A stretch of DNA of 53,990 nucleotides, from NCBI GenBank assembly GCA_947574505.1, contig CANPJW010000016.1, positions 1 through 53,990 of the forward strand. The letters are read 5' to 3'. The notes beneath the pieces were generated by a model. The model ran no database searches and was not told the origin of the DNA. It worked only from the letters and a program-made list of their open reading frames with translations. Numbering within the stretch: position 1 is the stretch's first letter; every line of letters begins with the position of its first letter. Origin of the DNA: an uncultured Bacteroides sp. GTDB lineage: Bacteria > Bacteroidota > Bacteroidia > Bacteroidales > Bacteroidaceae. Shown here piece after piece: positions 30,201 through 38,454 of the stretch. The position numbers were made by a program, and so were the translations under genes.

Positions 30201-30303
30201 TAATCTTTTTTGTTTAACTAATTATAATGGTTATGATCCGGAAACCGGTGATTGGTATCCTCCTACACGTATGTATACTTTTGGTCTTAATTTGGCTTTT
30301 TAA
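27250..30303 (+). CDS. susC: SusC-type TonB-dependent outer-membrane transporter
   Basis: A 1,017-residue SusC homologue that imports oligosaccharides across the outer membrane with its SusD partner. A signal peptide (to LAQN) is followed by a carboxypeptidase-regulatory-like domain (TGQVVDVTSEPIIGASV, about 27-105), a TonB plug (ending YGSRGSNGVVVITTKKG near 230) and a 22-strand barrel ending in TFGLNLAF with a terminal Phe. It lacks the N-terminal STN domain, as expected for transporters controlled by an HTCS and not by an anti-sigma factor. It lies 45 bases before susD. Confidence 0.95.
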   Translation: MKRIRLINLILIMFCCCNMLAQNITVTGQVVDVTSEPIIGASVVVKGTTNGTITDFDGNFTLSVQKGETLHISYIGYVAQDVKVMGNQPVKVVMAEDTETLDEVVVVGTSMKKSDLTGAVASVSSKVLEEKPVTNVNQALQGRVAGVFISQPTRPTDDASIKIRGINTINGSTDPIYVIDGMVMDNSFSGFNAVNLNDVASIEVLKDASATALYGSRGSNGVVVITTKKGKKGEGKVSYDGWIGFQTYANTPKTMNTRQLFELRKEAYTNGYMQTNPDGDVNAYVNDVIMGSNTVFADYEFDAYDNNKNYDWLDAVSRTGVQHNHVVSLSNGNDKGSYYISFGYTDNKGVIEKSEQEKYTGRINADQQIKSWLKVGTNTTFTRTENTLVDDGVMNRARCANPMLEISDEIETLNWQGIFDQNNFNPLRSLKVDNDLVYNRLLSSNYININPIEGLNLRSTFSIDYAQKQQNKYTPNDIYESERYGTQGEAKDDRDTRTVWQWDNSLSYEVSFGKHKLNAMVGTSATRTTYNYINATATGFGTNLFGYHSLGSGYKKDQRGLSTAWSEQTLLSYIARVNYNYAGKYLLTATARYDGSSKFAKGNQWGIFPSVSAAWNITEEKFMKNQTIFDQLKLRAGFGIVGNQNIDDFAYLSLYNVSYTGTSDTGYTNSFVSNGRRGTPDISWEKQKQWNLGVDMAFLQNRVRLSVDAFLIKNKDLLMSHSLPTTTGFSSTIENIGAIENKGLEFALNANLVRAKDFEWNFAATLSMDKNKVTRLYGDNDVVYNVDSDRNIQKEGNLFLGESRNTIYIWKTGGIAQEIDMDRLNKINWNGYNVNPGDLYPLDYDNNGQIDQNDRVVIGSTDPKFYGGFSTDFSWKGLSLNAVFSYSYGAKKLSPWYETLIGSTGSGVASTDLLDRWTPENTDAEFPRVLAGFDYNHYGASSMDFSVQKASFLRLSALTLAYTFPTKVINALKLTNLRVYATGSNLFCLTNYNGYDPETGDWYPPTRMYTFGLNLAF

Positions 30304-30348
30304 TGGAAGGATAGAATAAATAGTCTAATTTTAAAAGAAAACACAACA

Positions 30349-31968
30349 ATGAAAAAGATATATAGATATAGTGCGATATATGCTTTGGCTTTGTCCTTTG
30401 CACTGAATACTTCTTCTTGCTCAGACTTTCTGCAAGTAGAACCTACGGGATCTTTGACTGAGGAACAAGTATTTGAAAAAATAGATAATGTAGAACCTTT
30501 AGTTCTTGGATTGTATAAGAGTTATAGGGGCTGTAAAGAAGGGCGTAATGGATTGATGCCTTATTTGGGGACAGATGAAACACAGCAGGGTAATTATCAG
30601 TTGATTTCTTCAGGAGATCAAGCTGGTATGGATAAATATAATGGACAGTTGAATCCTACATCTACTCAGGTTAGTTCTATTTGGAACAACCGTTGGCCGG
30701 CTGTCGTTTCAGCTGCTAAAGCTATATATGCATTGGGTATGACCACTGAAGAACCGGAACGTGCTAAACAGTTGATGGGAGAGGCATGCTTTATTCGTGG
30801 TTTATTAATGTTTGAATTAAGCATGTATTGGGGTGAAATCCCTGTGATAGATATGAACCGTACTGATGAATTGGGCTTGGGACGTCAACCTTTAAAGACT
30901 GTATGGGAATATATTATTAATGATTTTATTACTGCTACCAATAATTTGCCTGAGTCTTATAATAGTGAACCGCAGCGTGCTACTGTTGGGGCTGCATGGG
31001 CTATGTTAGGAAAGGCTTATATGGCAGCTCCGGAAGAGACAGGATTGCGGGATTTTGCCAAGGCTGATGAATGTTTTAAGACTATTATCAATATGGGACG
31101 ATATGAATTACTAAATGATTATGCTGACTTGTATCGTTATGATAATCCTAATACAAAAGAGTCATTGTTTGAGTTGCAATTTAATAATGTATATCCTGAT
31201 TGTAATTATTGGGAGTTTGATTGTGGTTCTCGTGCATGTGACTCTTGGTTTGGTCAGGGATGCTCTTTCTCTGGTTACGATTTTCTAGTTCCGACTCCTT
31301 TTGCTTATAAGACAGTAGAAGAAGGTGGCATTTGGGAAGATGGAGATTTGCGTAAAGAAGAAGCATTGCGTTATGATTTTACGTATTATACTAATAAATA
31401 TTCGGAGGATGGTACATTTGAATATGTAACTCCTGATTTGTCAAAGACTCAATGGACGGGAACTACAGATGAATTGGAACCACATATAAAGAAATATGAA
31501 GACTATCGTACAGATATTCTTTCAGGGCTTGGCATTAATAATATGTGGAATTCTGGTAAGAACTTTTCAATGATTCGTTATGCTGATGTATTATTATTGC
31601 ATGCTGAATGTCTGAATGAATTAGGACAGACTTCGGAAGCTGTACAGATCGTAAATAATCAAATTCGTACTCGTGCATGGGGAGGAAACTTGCCAGAAGA
31701 TAAGAAATGGAATTCGGGAATGAGCAAAGATGAATTCCGTGATAAGGTAATGGATGAACGTTTGCGTGAACTTTGCTTCGAAGGCTGGAGACGTATTGAT
31801 TTGCTTCGTACTAATAAATTTGTAGAATTGATAAAAGAACGTAACCGTTGGGCAAAAGAATCAGGAACAATTCAAGATTTCCATAAGCGCTATCCTATTC
31901 CTGATACTGAAATTAAAACAAATGATGCATTCGGCCCTGAAGACCAGAATCCGGGATATAGCAAATAA
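30349..31968 (+). CDS. susD: SusD-type glycan-binding lipoprotein
   Basis: A 539-residue SusD/RagB homologue; the signal peptide ends at a lipobox in TSSC, then SDFLQVEPTG. It shows the family's early helical repeats (VEPLVLGLYKSYRG, GEACFIRGLLMFELS) and the C-terminal DERLRELCFEGWRRIDLLR followed by PIPDTEI and NPGYSK. It forms the lid of the SusC transporter at the cell surface and binds the glycan. A terminator-like hairpin follows, probably making SusC/SusD mRNA more abundant than the enzymes downstream. Confidence 0.95.
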   Translation: MKKIYRYSAIYALALSFALNTSSCSDFLQVEPTGSLTEEQVFEKIDNVEPLVLGLYKSYRGCKEGRNGLMPYLGTDETQQGNYQLISSGDQAGMDKYNGQLNPTSTQVSSIWNNRWPAVVSAAKAIYALGMTTEEPERAKQLMGEACFIRGLLMFELSMYWGEIPVIDMNRTDELGLGRQPLKTVWEYIINDFITATNNLPESYNSEPQRATVGAAWAMLGKAYMAAPEETGLRDFAKADECFKTIINMGRYELLNDYADLYRYDNPNTKESLFELQFNNVYPDCNYWEFDCGSRACDSWFGQGCSFSGYDFLVPTPFAYKTVEEGGIWEDGDLRKEEALRYDFTYYTNKYSEDGTFEYVTPDLSKTQWTGTTDELEPHIKKYEDYRTDILSGLGINNMWNSGKNFSMIRYADVLLLHAECLNELGQTSEAVQIVNNQIRTRAWGGNLPEDKKWNSGMSKDEFRDKVMDERLRELCFEGWRRIDLLRTNKFVELIKERNRWAKESGTIQDFHKRYPIPDTEIKTNDAFGPEDQNPGYSK

Positions 31969-31992
31969 ATTGTTTCTATCCATATAAATTAG

Positions 31993-32040
31993 AAGCATCA
32001 GGAGGAAACATCTGCTTCCTACCTGATGCTTTTAATTTTT
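31993..32040 (+). terminator. intra-operon terminator/attenuator after susD
   Basis: AAGCATCAGG-AGGAA (31993-32007) pairs with TTCCT-a-CCTGATGCTT (32016-32031) with one bulged A, followed by TTTAATTTTT. Downstream genes have no clear promoter of their own, so partial read-through is likely. Confidence 0.75.
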
Positions 32041-32057
32041 CTGAAATCTGGAATAAT

Positions 32058-33080
32058 ATGAAAATAGCACATAAAATAGAAACTTATACCTCTGACGGAG
32101 AACCTGTATTACGATTTACTGTGATGAATTCTTCAGGAGTCTATATGGAATTCACGAATTGGGGGGCTCGTTGGATTACAGCTTCAGTACCTGATGTTCA
32201 AGGAGCATTGGACAATGTGCTGATTGGTTATGATTCCTTGGCCGGTTATTTGGAAGATTCTTATTATATGGGGGCAACCATCGGCAGATTTGCCAATCGT
32301 ATAGCCGATGCTTCTTTTACAATAGATAGGAAAACCTTCCATTTGGAGGCTAATGATGGGAATAACACCAATCATGGCGGTTTTTCTGGCTTTCATAACA
32401 AGGTGTGGCAGTGGGAAGAATTACCGGATGGCATCCGTTTTAGTCTGTATTCGCCAGACGGAGAAGGAGGTTTTCCGGGAAATATCCGCGTGATAACAGA
32501 CTATCGTTTCAATGAGGACAATGAACTTTCTGTACGGCATTATGCGGAAACTGACTGTGCTACTTACATCAATATGACAAATCATGCATATTTCAATTTG
32601 TGTGGTAAGGGAAAAAAGATAACGGAGCATCGGTTGCATATTCCGGCCGACCGGATATTGGATACTACCCCGGCATTTATTCCTACGGGAAAAAGAATGA
32701 ATGTTAAAAATACGCCATTTGACTTTACTTCCCTAAAACCAATAGGTACAGACCTGTATGCTGACCATGAGCAATTACTTTGGAATAAAGGATATAATCA
32801 TTGCTATATATTGAAAGATGAAATATCTGTGGAGATGTTAGAGGCTGCCTCTTTATACGAACCTGTTACAGGACGAAAAATGACAGTGATGACAGATTTG
32901 CCTGCTGTTCTTTTGTATACAGCGGGATATTATGAACGACCGGATACAGCCGTCTGTTTGGAAACACAGTTTTATCCGGATACTCCTTCTCATTCGGATT
33001 TTCCTTCCTGCCTGGTGTTACCGGAGAAAGCTTATGAACATTGTACCTTGTTTCATTTTCAAGTGCAAAAAGAGGAATAG
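32058..33080 (+). CDS. galM: aldose 1-epimerase
   Basis: A 340-residue galactose mutarotase that interconverts alpha and beta anomers of free aldoses, often galactose entering the Leloir pathway. Substrate and catalytic motifs are IGRFANRI, NTNHGGFSGFH, TNHAYFN with catalytic H176, and CLETQFYPDTP with catalytic E302. There is no signal peptide, so it is cytoplasmic. Its position within the PUL operon fits release of alpha-galactose by the GH-D and GH97/GH36 enzymes. Confidence 0.92.
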   Translation: MKIAHKIETYTSDGEPVLRFTVMNSSGVYMEFTNWGARWITASVPDVQGALDNVLIGYDSLAGYLEDSYYMGATIGRFANRIADASFTIDRKTFHLEANDGNNTNHGGFSGFHNKVWQWEELPDGIRFSLYSPDGEGGFPGNIRVITDYRFNEDNELSVRHYAETDCATYINMTNHAYFNLCGKGKKITEHRLHIPADRILDTTPAFIPTGKRMNVKNTPFDFTSLKPIGTDLYADHEQLLWNKGYNHCYILKDEISVEMLEAASLYEPVTGRKMTVMTDLPAVLLYTAGYYERPDTAVCLETQFYPDTPSHSDFPSCLVLPEKAYEHCTLFHFQVQKEE

Positions 33081-33109
33081 ATGATTGATAAATATGAAAA
33101 GACTATAAT

Positions 33110-36052
33110 ATGAAAAACGTAAAAAAAACATGGGTTGCATTAGCCCTAATGGGATGTATGCAAGTACTGCATGCCCAAACTGTATATTTACATAGCGATA
33201 ACCCACAGATGAGATGGAAATTAAAGCCTCAGGCTGAAGTCGGAACGGATGTGAAATCACTTTGCGAAAACGGATATAATGTTTCTGCCTGGGTAGATGC
33301 TGTTGTGCCTGGAACAGCTTTTAACTCGTATGTAATAGCAGGGCTGGAAAAAGATCCTAACTTTGGTGACAATATTCATCAAGTAAACCGCGACAAATAC
33401 GACCGTAGCTTTTGGTATCGTACTACATTCCGTGTTCCTGCCGATTTTACAAAAGAATTGATATGGTTGAATTTTAATGGGGTAAACCGTCGTGCGGAAG
33501 TCTATCTGAATGGAACGTTATTGGGTAAACTGGATGGGTTTATGCATCGTGGACATTTTAATGTCACTTCACTAGTAAATCGTGATAAAGAAAATGTATT
33601 GGCTGTACTTGTCCATATACCTGATACTCCATTGGCTAATCAGGGCAGCCCTACCTATTTGTCTAGTGGTGGATGGGATTGGATGCCTTATGTGCCGGGG
33701 TTGAATAGTGGTATAACTGATAAGGTATTTCTTACGAATACGGGAACAGCTACTTTAATTGATCCTTGGATACGTACAAATTTACCTACCCGTGCCAGAG
33801 CTGATTTGAGTGTGGCGCTTGATGTCAAGAATAACTCGGTCGAAAAGACGAAGGTATTGGTGCGCGGAACAATTACTCCGGGAAACATTATTTTTCAAAA
33901 AGAATTAGAGGTGAATGCCCATACTACTGAACAGGTGAAGTTTGACAAACGTTATTTCCCACAACTGTGTATAGACCAGCCGCGTCTGTGGTGGCCGAAT
34001 GGATATGGAGACCCCAATCTTTATCATTGTAAGTTCGAGGTGATGGTGGATGGAAAGGTTTCGGAAACGAAAGATGTTTCTTTTGGTATAAAGAAATATT
34101 CTTATGATAAAGAAGGTAATACATTCCATGTTTATATTAATGATGTTCCGGTATTTGTCAAAGGGGCGAATTGGGGAATGTCTGAATATATGCTTCGTTG
34201 CCGTGGTACGGAATATGATACCAAAATCCGTCTGCATAAGGAAATGAACTTTAATATGATACGTAATTGGCTCGGTTCTGTTACAGATGATGAATTCTAT
34301 GAGGCGTGTGATAAATATGGCATTATGGTATGGGACGATTTTTGGATAAACTCTAATCCGAATTTGCCTTATGACCTCAATGTGTTCAATAATAATATGA
34401 TGGAGAAAATCAAACGTGTTCGTAATCACCCTAGTATAGCCGTGTGGTGTGGCGATAATGAGTCCAATCCTCAGCCTCCTTTGGAAGGATGGATGGCGGA
34501 AAATATCAGGACTTTTGATGGAGGTGATCGTTATTTTCAAGCAAACTCTCATGCTCAGGGCTTGACCGGTAGTGGTCCGTGGGGAGCATTTGAACCCCGC
34601 TTTTATTTTACTAAATATCCTGATGGCTTGGAAGGAGATCCGGCGCGTGGCTGGGGATTCCGTACGGAAATTGGTACAGCTGTAGTTCCTACCTTTGAAA
34701 GTTTTAAGAAGTTTATGCCTAAGGAGAACTGGTGGCCTCGTGATGAAATGTGGAACAAACACTATTTTGGCCAAAATGCTTTTAATGCAGCTCCCGATCG
34801 TTATGATGCTTCCATAACCAAAGGTTTTGGTAAGCCCGAAGGGATTGAAGATTATTGCCGTAAGGCTCAGCTTGTCAATATTGAGTCTAATAAGGCTATG
34901 TATGAGGGTTGGCTGGATCGTATGTGGGAGGATGCATCAGGCATCATGACTTGGATGGGACAGTCGGCATATCCGTCTATGGTTTGGCAAACTTATGATT
35001 ATTATTATGATTTGACAGGAGCTTTCTGGGGGGCAAAATCAGCTTGTGAACCGGTGCATATTCTTTGGAACCCTGTGACGGACGGTGTGAAGATTGCTAA
35101 TACCACAGCACGTGATATGGAAGGTTTGACTGCTGAAGTAAAAGTTTACAATATGGATGGGAAATCTGTGGAGGCTTATACCCAATCAGCCATCGTAAAC
35201 TCTCCTAGCAATTCTACGGTGCAATGTTTTACGATAGGTTTCAATAAAGAGCGTAAAAATCTGTCATTGAATAAGCCGACTTTTGCTTCAAGTACCACTT
35301 ATGGACAGCCTTCGGATGCTACGGATGGGAAAAAAGATACCCGTTGGGCAGCGGCAAAAGCGGAAAATGAATGGATTTATGTGGATTTGGGCAGTGTACA
35401 ACCTGTAGGTGGAGTTCGTTTGGATTGGGAGGCGTCTTTTGGTAAGGGGTATAAAATTCAGGTTTCTGATGACGCCAAGACTTGGAAAGAAGTGTATAAA
35501 ACTGATGAGGGACGTGGAGGAGTCGATGAAATTACTTTCCCTGAAGTCGATGCCCGCTATGTACGTATGTTTGGTATTGAACTAGGTTGGTGGTTTGGTT
35601 ACTCATTATGGAGCTTTGATGTATTGGGTGGAACACAGCCTAGTGAGGGTTTGAGTGATGTACATTTTATCCGTCTGACGTTGAAAGATAAATCAGGAAA
35701 GATCGTATCAGAAAACAATTACTGGCGTGGCAACGACCGTCTGGACTTTACGGCTTTGAATACTTTGCCAAAAGCTGAACTGAAAACTTCTTCCAAGTTA
35801 ATTCGTAAGAATGGTGAGGCGGAGATACAAGCGGTCATAACACTTCCGAAATCGGCTAAGGGAGTAGCTTTTGCTGTACATGTGCAGGCTGTTCGTACTT
35901 CGGATGGCGAACGCATTCTGCCGGCATTGATGAATGACAACTATTTTACGTTGATGCCAGGAGAAACAAAGAATTTGAGCATTACATTTGATGAGAATTT
36001 GTTGCAGGGCGACAAATATAAGTTAGTGGTAACTCCTTATAATAACAAATAA
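33110..36052 (+). CDS. GH2 beta-glycosidase with F5/8 type C domain
   Basis: A 980-residue exported enzyme (signal peptide to LHAQ). The GH2 sugar-binding, immunoglobulin-like and barrel domains occupy roughly 30-650: SSGGWDWMPYVPG and PRLWWPNGYGDPNLY are shared with exo-beta-mannosidases and exo-beta-glucosaminidases. E451 in WCGDNES is the probable acid/base and E520 in FRTEIGT the probable nucleophile. A discoidin/F5-8C (CBM32-like) domain follows at about 720-850 (LNKPTFASSTTYGQPSDATDG, DTRWAA), then a C-terminal beta domain. It would remove a terminal beta-linked sugar from the PUL glycan. Mannosidase, glucosaminidase or galactosidase specificity cannot be fixed. Confidence 0.88.
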   Translation: MKNVKKTWVALALMGCMQVLHAQTVYLHSDNPQMRWKLKPQAEVGTDVKSLCENGYNVSAWVDAVVPGTAFNSYVIAGLEKDPNFGDNIHQVNRDKYDRSFWYRTTFRVPADFTKELIWLNFNGVNRRAEVYLNGTLLGKLDGFMHRGHFNVTSLVNRDKENVLAVLVHIPDTPLANQGSPTYLSSGGWDWMPYVPGLNSGITDKVFLTNTGTATLIDPWIRTNLPTRARADLSVALDVKNNSVEKTKVLVRGTITPGNIIFQKELEVNAHTTEQVKFDKRYFPQLCIDQPRLWWPNGYGDPNLYHCKFEVMVDGKVSETKDVSFGIKKYSYDKEGNTFHVYINDVPVFVKGANWGMSEYMLRCRGTEYDTKIRLHKEMNFNMIRNWLGSVTDDEFYEACDKYGIMVWDDFWINSNPNLPYDLNVFNNNMMEKIKRVRNHPSIAVWCGDNESNPQPPLEGWMAENIRTFDGGDRYFQANSHAQGLTGSGPWGAFEPRFYFTKYPDGLEGDPARGWGFRTEIGTAVVPTFESFKKFMPKENWWPRDEMWNKHYFGQNAFNAAPDRYDASITKGFGKPEGIEDYCRKAQLVNIESNKAMYEGWLDRMWEDASGIMTWMGQSAYPSMVWQTYDYYYDLTGAFWGAKSACEPVHILWNPVTDGVKIANTTARDMEGLTAEVKVYNMDGKSVEAYTQSAIVNSPSNSTVQCFTIGFNKERKNLSLNKPTFASSTTYGQPSDATDGKKDTRWAAAKAENEWIYVDLGSVQPVGGVRLDWEASFGKGYKIQVSDDAKTWKEVYKTDEGRGGVDEITFPEVDARYVRMFGIELGWWFGYSLWSFDVLGGTQPSEGLSDVHFIRLTLKDKSGKIVSENNYWRGNDRLDFTALNTLPKAELKTSSKLIRKNGEAEIQAVITLPKSAKGVAFAVHVQAVRTSDGERILPALMNDNYFTLMPGETKNLSITFDENLLQGDKYKLVVTPYNNK

Positions 36053-36063
36053 TTCAGATTAGT

Positions 36064-38337
36064 ATGTGTACTAATAAATTTATTCTGTTCTGTATGGGGA
36101 TAGTGATGAGTGTATCATCTTCAGCTTGGGCTGGAGATGACATCCCTCTCTATAAAGACAGGACATCCCCAATAGAGAAGCGTGTAGACGACCTTATGTC
36201 TAGAATGACATTGCACGAAAAGGTATTACAATTGCAGAATCGTGCGTCTGGCCGGTTGGATGAGATTGACCGGATCTTCTCGGGGGAAAGTTATGGGACA
36301 ACTCATGAAATGAGTATGTCTGCTTATGATTGCGCCGTGATGTATAAAGAATTACAGCATTATATGCGTACTAAGACTCGTTTGGGAATTCCGTTGTTGA
36401 CTTCTGCTGAGGGCATACAGGGTATTATTCAGAATAATTGTACGCTGTTTCCTCATGCTTTGGCGCAGGGAAGCACTTTCAATCCTGAATTAATACAACA
36501 AATGACTGAGGCGGCTGGCGAAGAGGCTAAGACGATAGGTATTCATCAAATTCTTTCTTCGGTTTTTGACATTGCCCGCGAGTTACGCTGGGGACGTATT
36601 GAAGAAACATACGGAGAAGACCCTTATCTGATAGCGGAAATGGGAGTGGCGTTTATCAAAGGGTATCAAAAACACAGAATTACTTGTATGCCCAAGCATT
36701 TTGTAGCCCATGGCACTCCGTCTGGAGGCTTGAATTGTGCGGGAGTAAGTGGAGGAGAACGTGAATTGCGTAGTCTTTATCTTTATCCGTTCCGTAAAGC
36801 TATAAGGGAAACTTCTCCGTGGGCGGTGATGACTTGCTACAGTGCGTATGATGGAGTGTCGGTTACAGGTTCTTCTTATTATATGACTGATATTCTTCGG
36901 GGAGAACTGGGCTTTAAAGGATACACTTATTCTGACTGGGGTTCGGTGGAGCGTCTGATGACTTTTCATCATGCGGCAGGCTGCCGTGAGGAGGCTGCGC
37001 GTATGGCATTAATGGCTGGAGTGGACTTGAACATTGATTCGACTTACGAAACATTGGAAAAACAAGTTGAGGAGGGAAGGCTTGATGTTGCATATATAGA
37101 TCAGGCCGTGCGCAGAATATTGACGGTGAAGTTTGAATTGGGCTTATTTGATGAAACTTATGGTGATCCTAAACTGGTGAAGAAGGGCGTTCGCAATGCT
37201 GAAAAGGTGGCATTGGCTAAGAAAGTGGCTGACGAGAGTGCCGTATTATTGGAAAACAGAAATGATATTCTTCCTTTAGACTTGAATAAATACAAGTCTG
37301 TTGCAGTGGTGGGGCCTAACAGTAATCAAGCCGTGTTGGGCGATTACGCTTGGACGATGGGGGATACTAAAGAAGCAGTCAGTTTGTTGTAAGGATTGCA
37401 GGAAAGTGCAGGTGATAAAATAATGATCCGTCATGCTGAAGGATGTGATTGGTGGAGCCAGGACAAATCACATATTGCCGAAGCTGTGGAAGTTGTCCGT
37501 AACAGTGATATAGCTGTGGTGGCGGTAGGTACACGAAGCACTTATCTGGGAAGAAGTCCTAAATATTCTACGGCAGGTGAAGGATTTGATCTTTCCTCAT
37601 TGGAACTTCCTGGGGTGCAGGAGGAGCTGTTGAAGGAGATAAAGAAAACGGGCAAGCCTATGATTGTCGTTCTGATTGCGGGTAAACCGCTTGCTATGCC
37701 TTGGGTGAAAGAAAATGCAGATGCAGTGTTGGTGCAATGGTATGCAGGTGAGCAGCAAGGATGTACATTGGCAGATATTTTGCTTGGAAAGGTGAATCCG
37801 TCGGGTAAGTTGAATGTATCTTTCCCGCGTAGCACAGGTAATACTCCTTGTTTTTATAATCATTTCGTGACAGATCGTGAAGAATCTTTTGACCAGCCGG
37901 GTACTCCTGAAGAACCTAAAGGTCATTATATCTTTGATAAACCGGAACCTTTATGGAACTTTGGACATGGAAAAAGTTATACTACGTTTGATTATGTGGA
38001 TTGTGCACTGAGTGATACGTTATTGGTTGCAAGTGATACATTGAAAGTATCCGTTACGATCAAGAATACGGGTAGGCGCGATGGCAAGGAGGTTGTGCTG
38101 CTTTATGTACGTGATAAAGTAAGCACGGTGGCTACTCCCATCCAACAGTTAAAGGCATTTCAAAAAGTTCTGATCAAGCCGGGCGAAAGTCAATGTGTGG
38201 AGCTTTCTTTGCCAATCGCAGAATTAGCTCTGTATAATGCAAAAATGGAGGAAGTGGTAGAACCTGGGGACTTTGAAATTCAGATAGGAGCCGCCTCAGA
38301 TGATATACGCTTTAAGAAAACAATTACTATAAACTGA
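36064..38337 (+). pseudogene. GH3 beta-glycosidase interrupted by in-frame TAA
   Basis: One frame of 758 codons encodes a complete exported GH3 enzyme except for a TAA at 37390-37392 (codon 443), in the context EAVSLL-stop-GLQESAG. The first part has the signal peptide (to AWAG), the barrel with WGRIEETYGEDPYLIAEMG, MPKHFVAHG and the nucleophile D291 in YSDWGSV. The second part has the alpha/beta sandwich (AVVAVGTRSTYLG, WYAGEQQG) and a fibronectin-III-like tail. A single substitution from GAA or AAA would give the stop. Truncated at 442 residues, it lacks the second domain normally needed for activity. The gene is in the HTCS-linked operon after GH2, so this strain may lack that exo-beta-glucosidase/xylosidase step, unless the stop is an error. 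Confidence 0.85.
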
Positions 38338-38347
38338 AAATAAATGT

Positions 38348-38391
38348 GCTTGTCTTCTTGTTATTTCTTTTCTGATAACAAGAAGGCAAGC
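38348..38391 (+). terminator. 17-bp hairpin after GH3
   Basis: GCTTGTCTTCTTGTTAT (38348-38364) pairs with ATAACAAGAAGGCAAGC (38375-38391) with a single G-U pair and a 10-base loop. It lies inside the N-terminal extension of the longest esterase frame, which argues that the esterase really starts downstream at 38455. Confidence 0.65.
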
Positions 38392-38454
38392 CATGTGATC
38401 GTATTGTTAGTACTGGTATGTATATATTTTCTTGTTAATTTACAACTATTTTAT

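Noticed and set aside
33905..34774. Antisense frame of 289 codons inside GH2
   Set aside because: Shadow of the GH2 barrel region; its composition (rich in Ile, His, Arg) is typical of reverse-frame artefacts.
38344..38454. N-terminal extension of the esterase
   Set aside because: It spans a 17-bp terminator hairpin, and only the start at 38455 gives a normal signal peptide.
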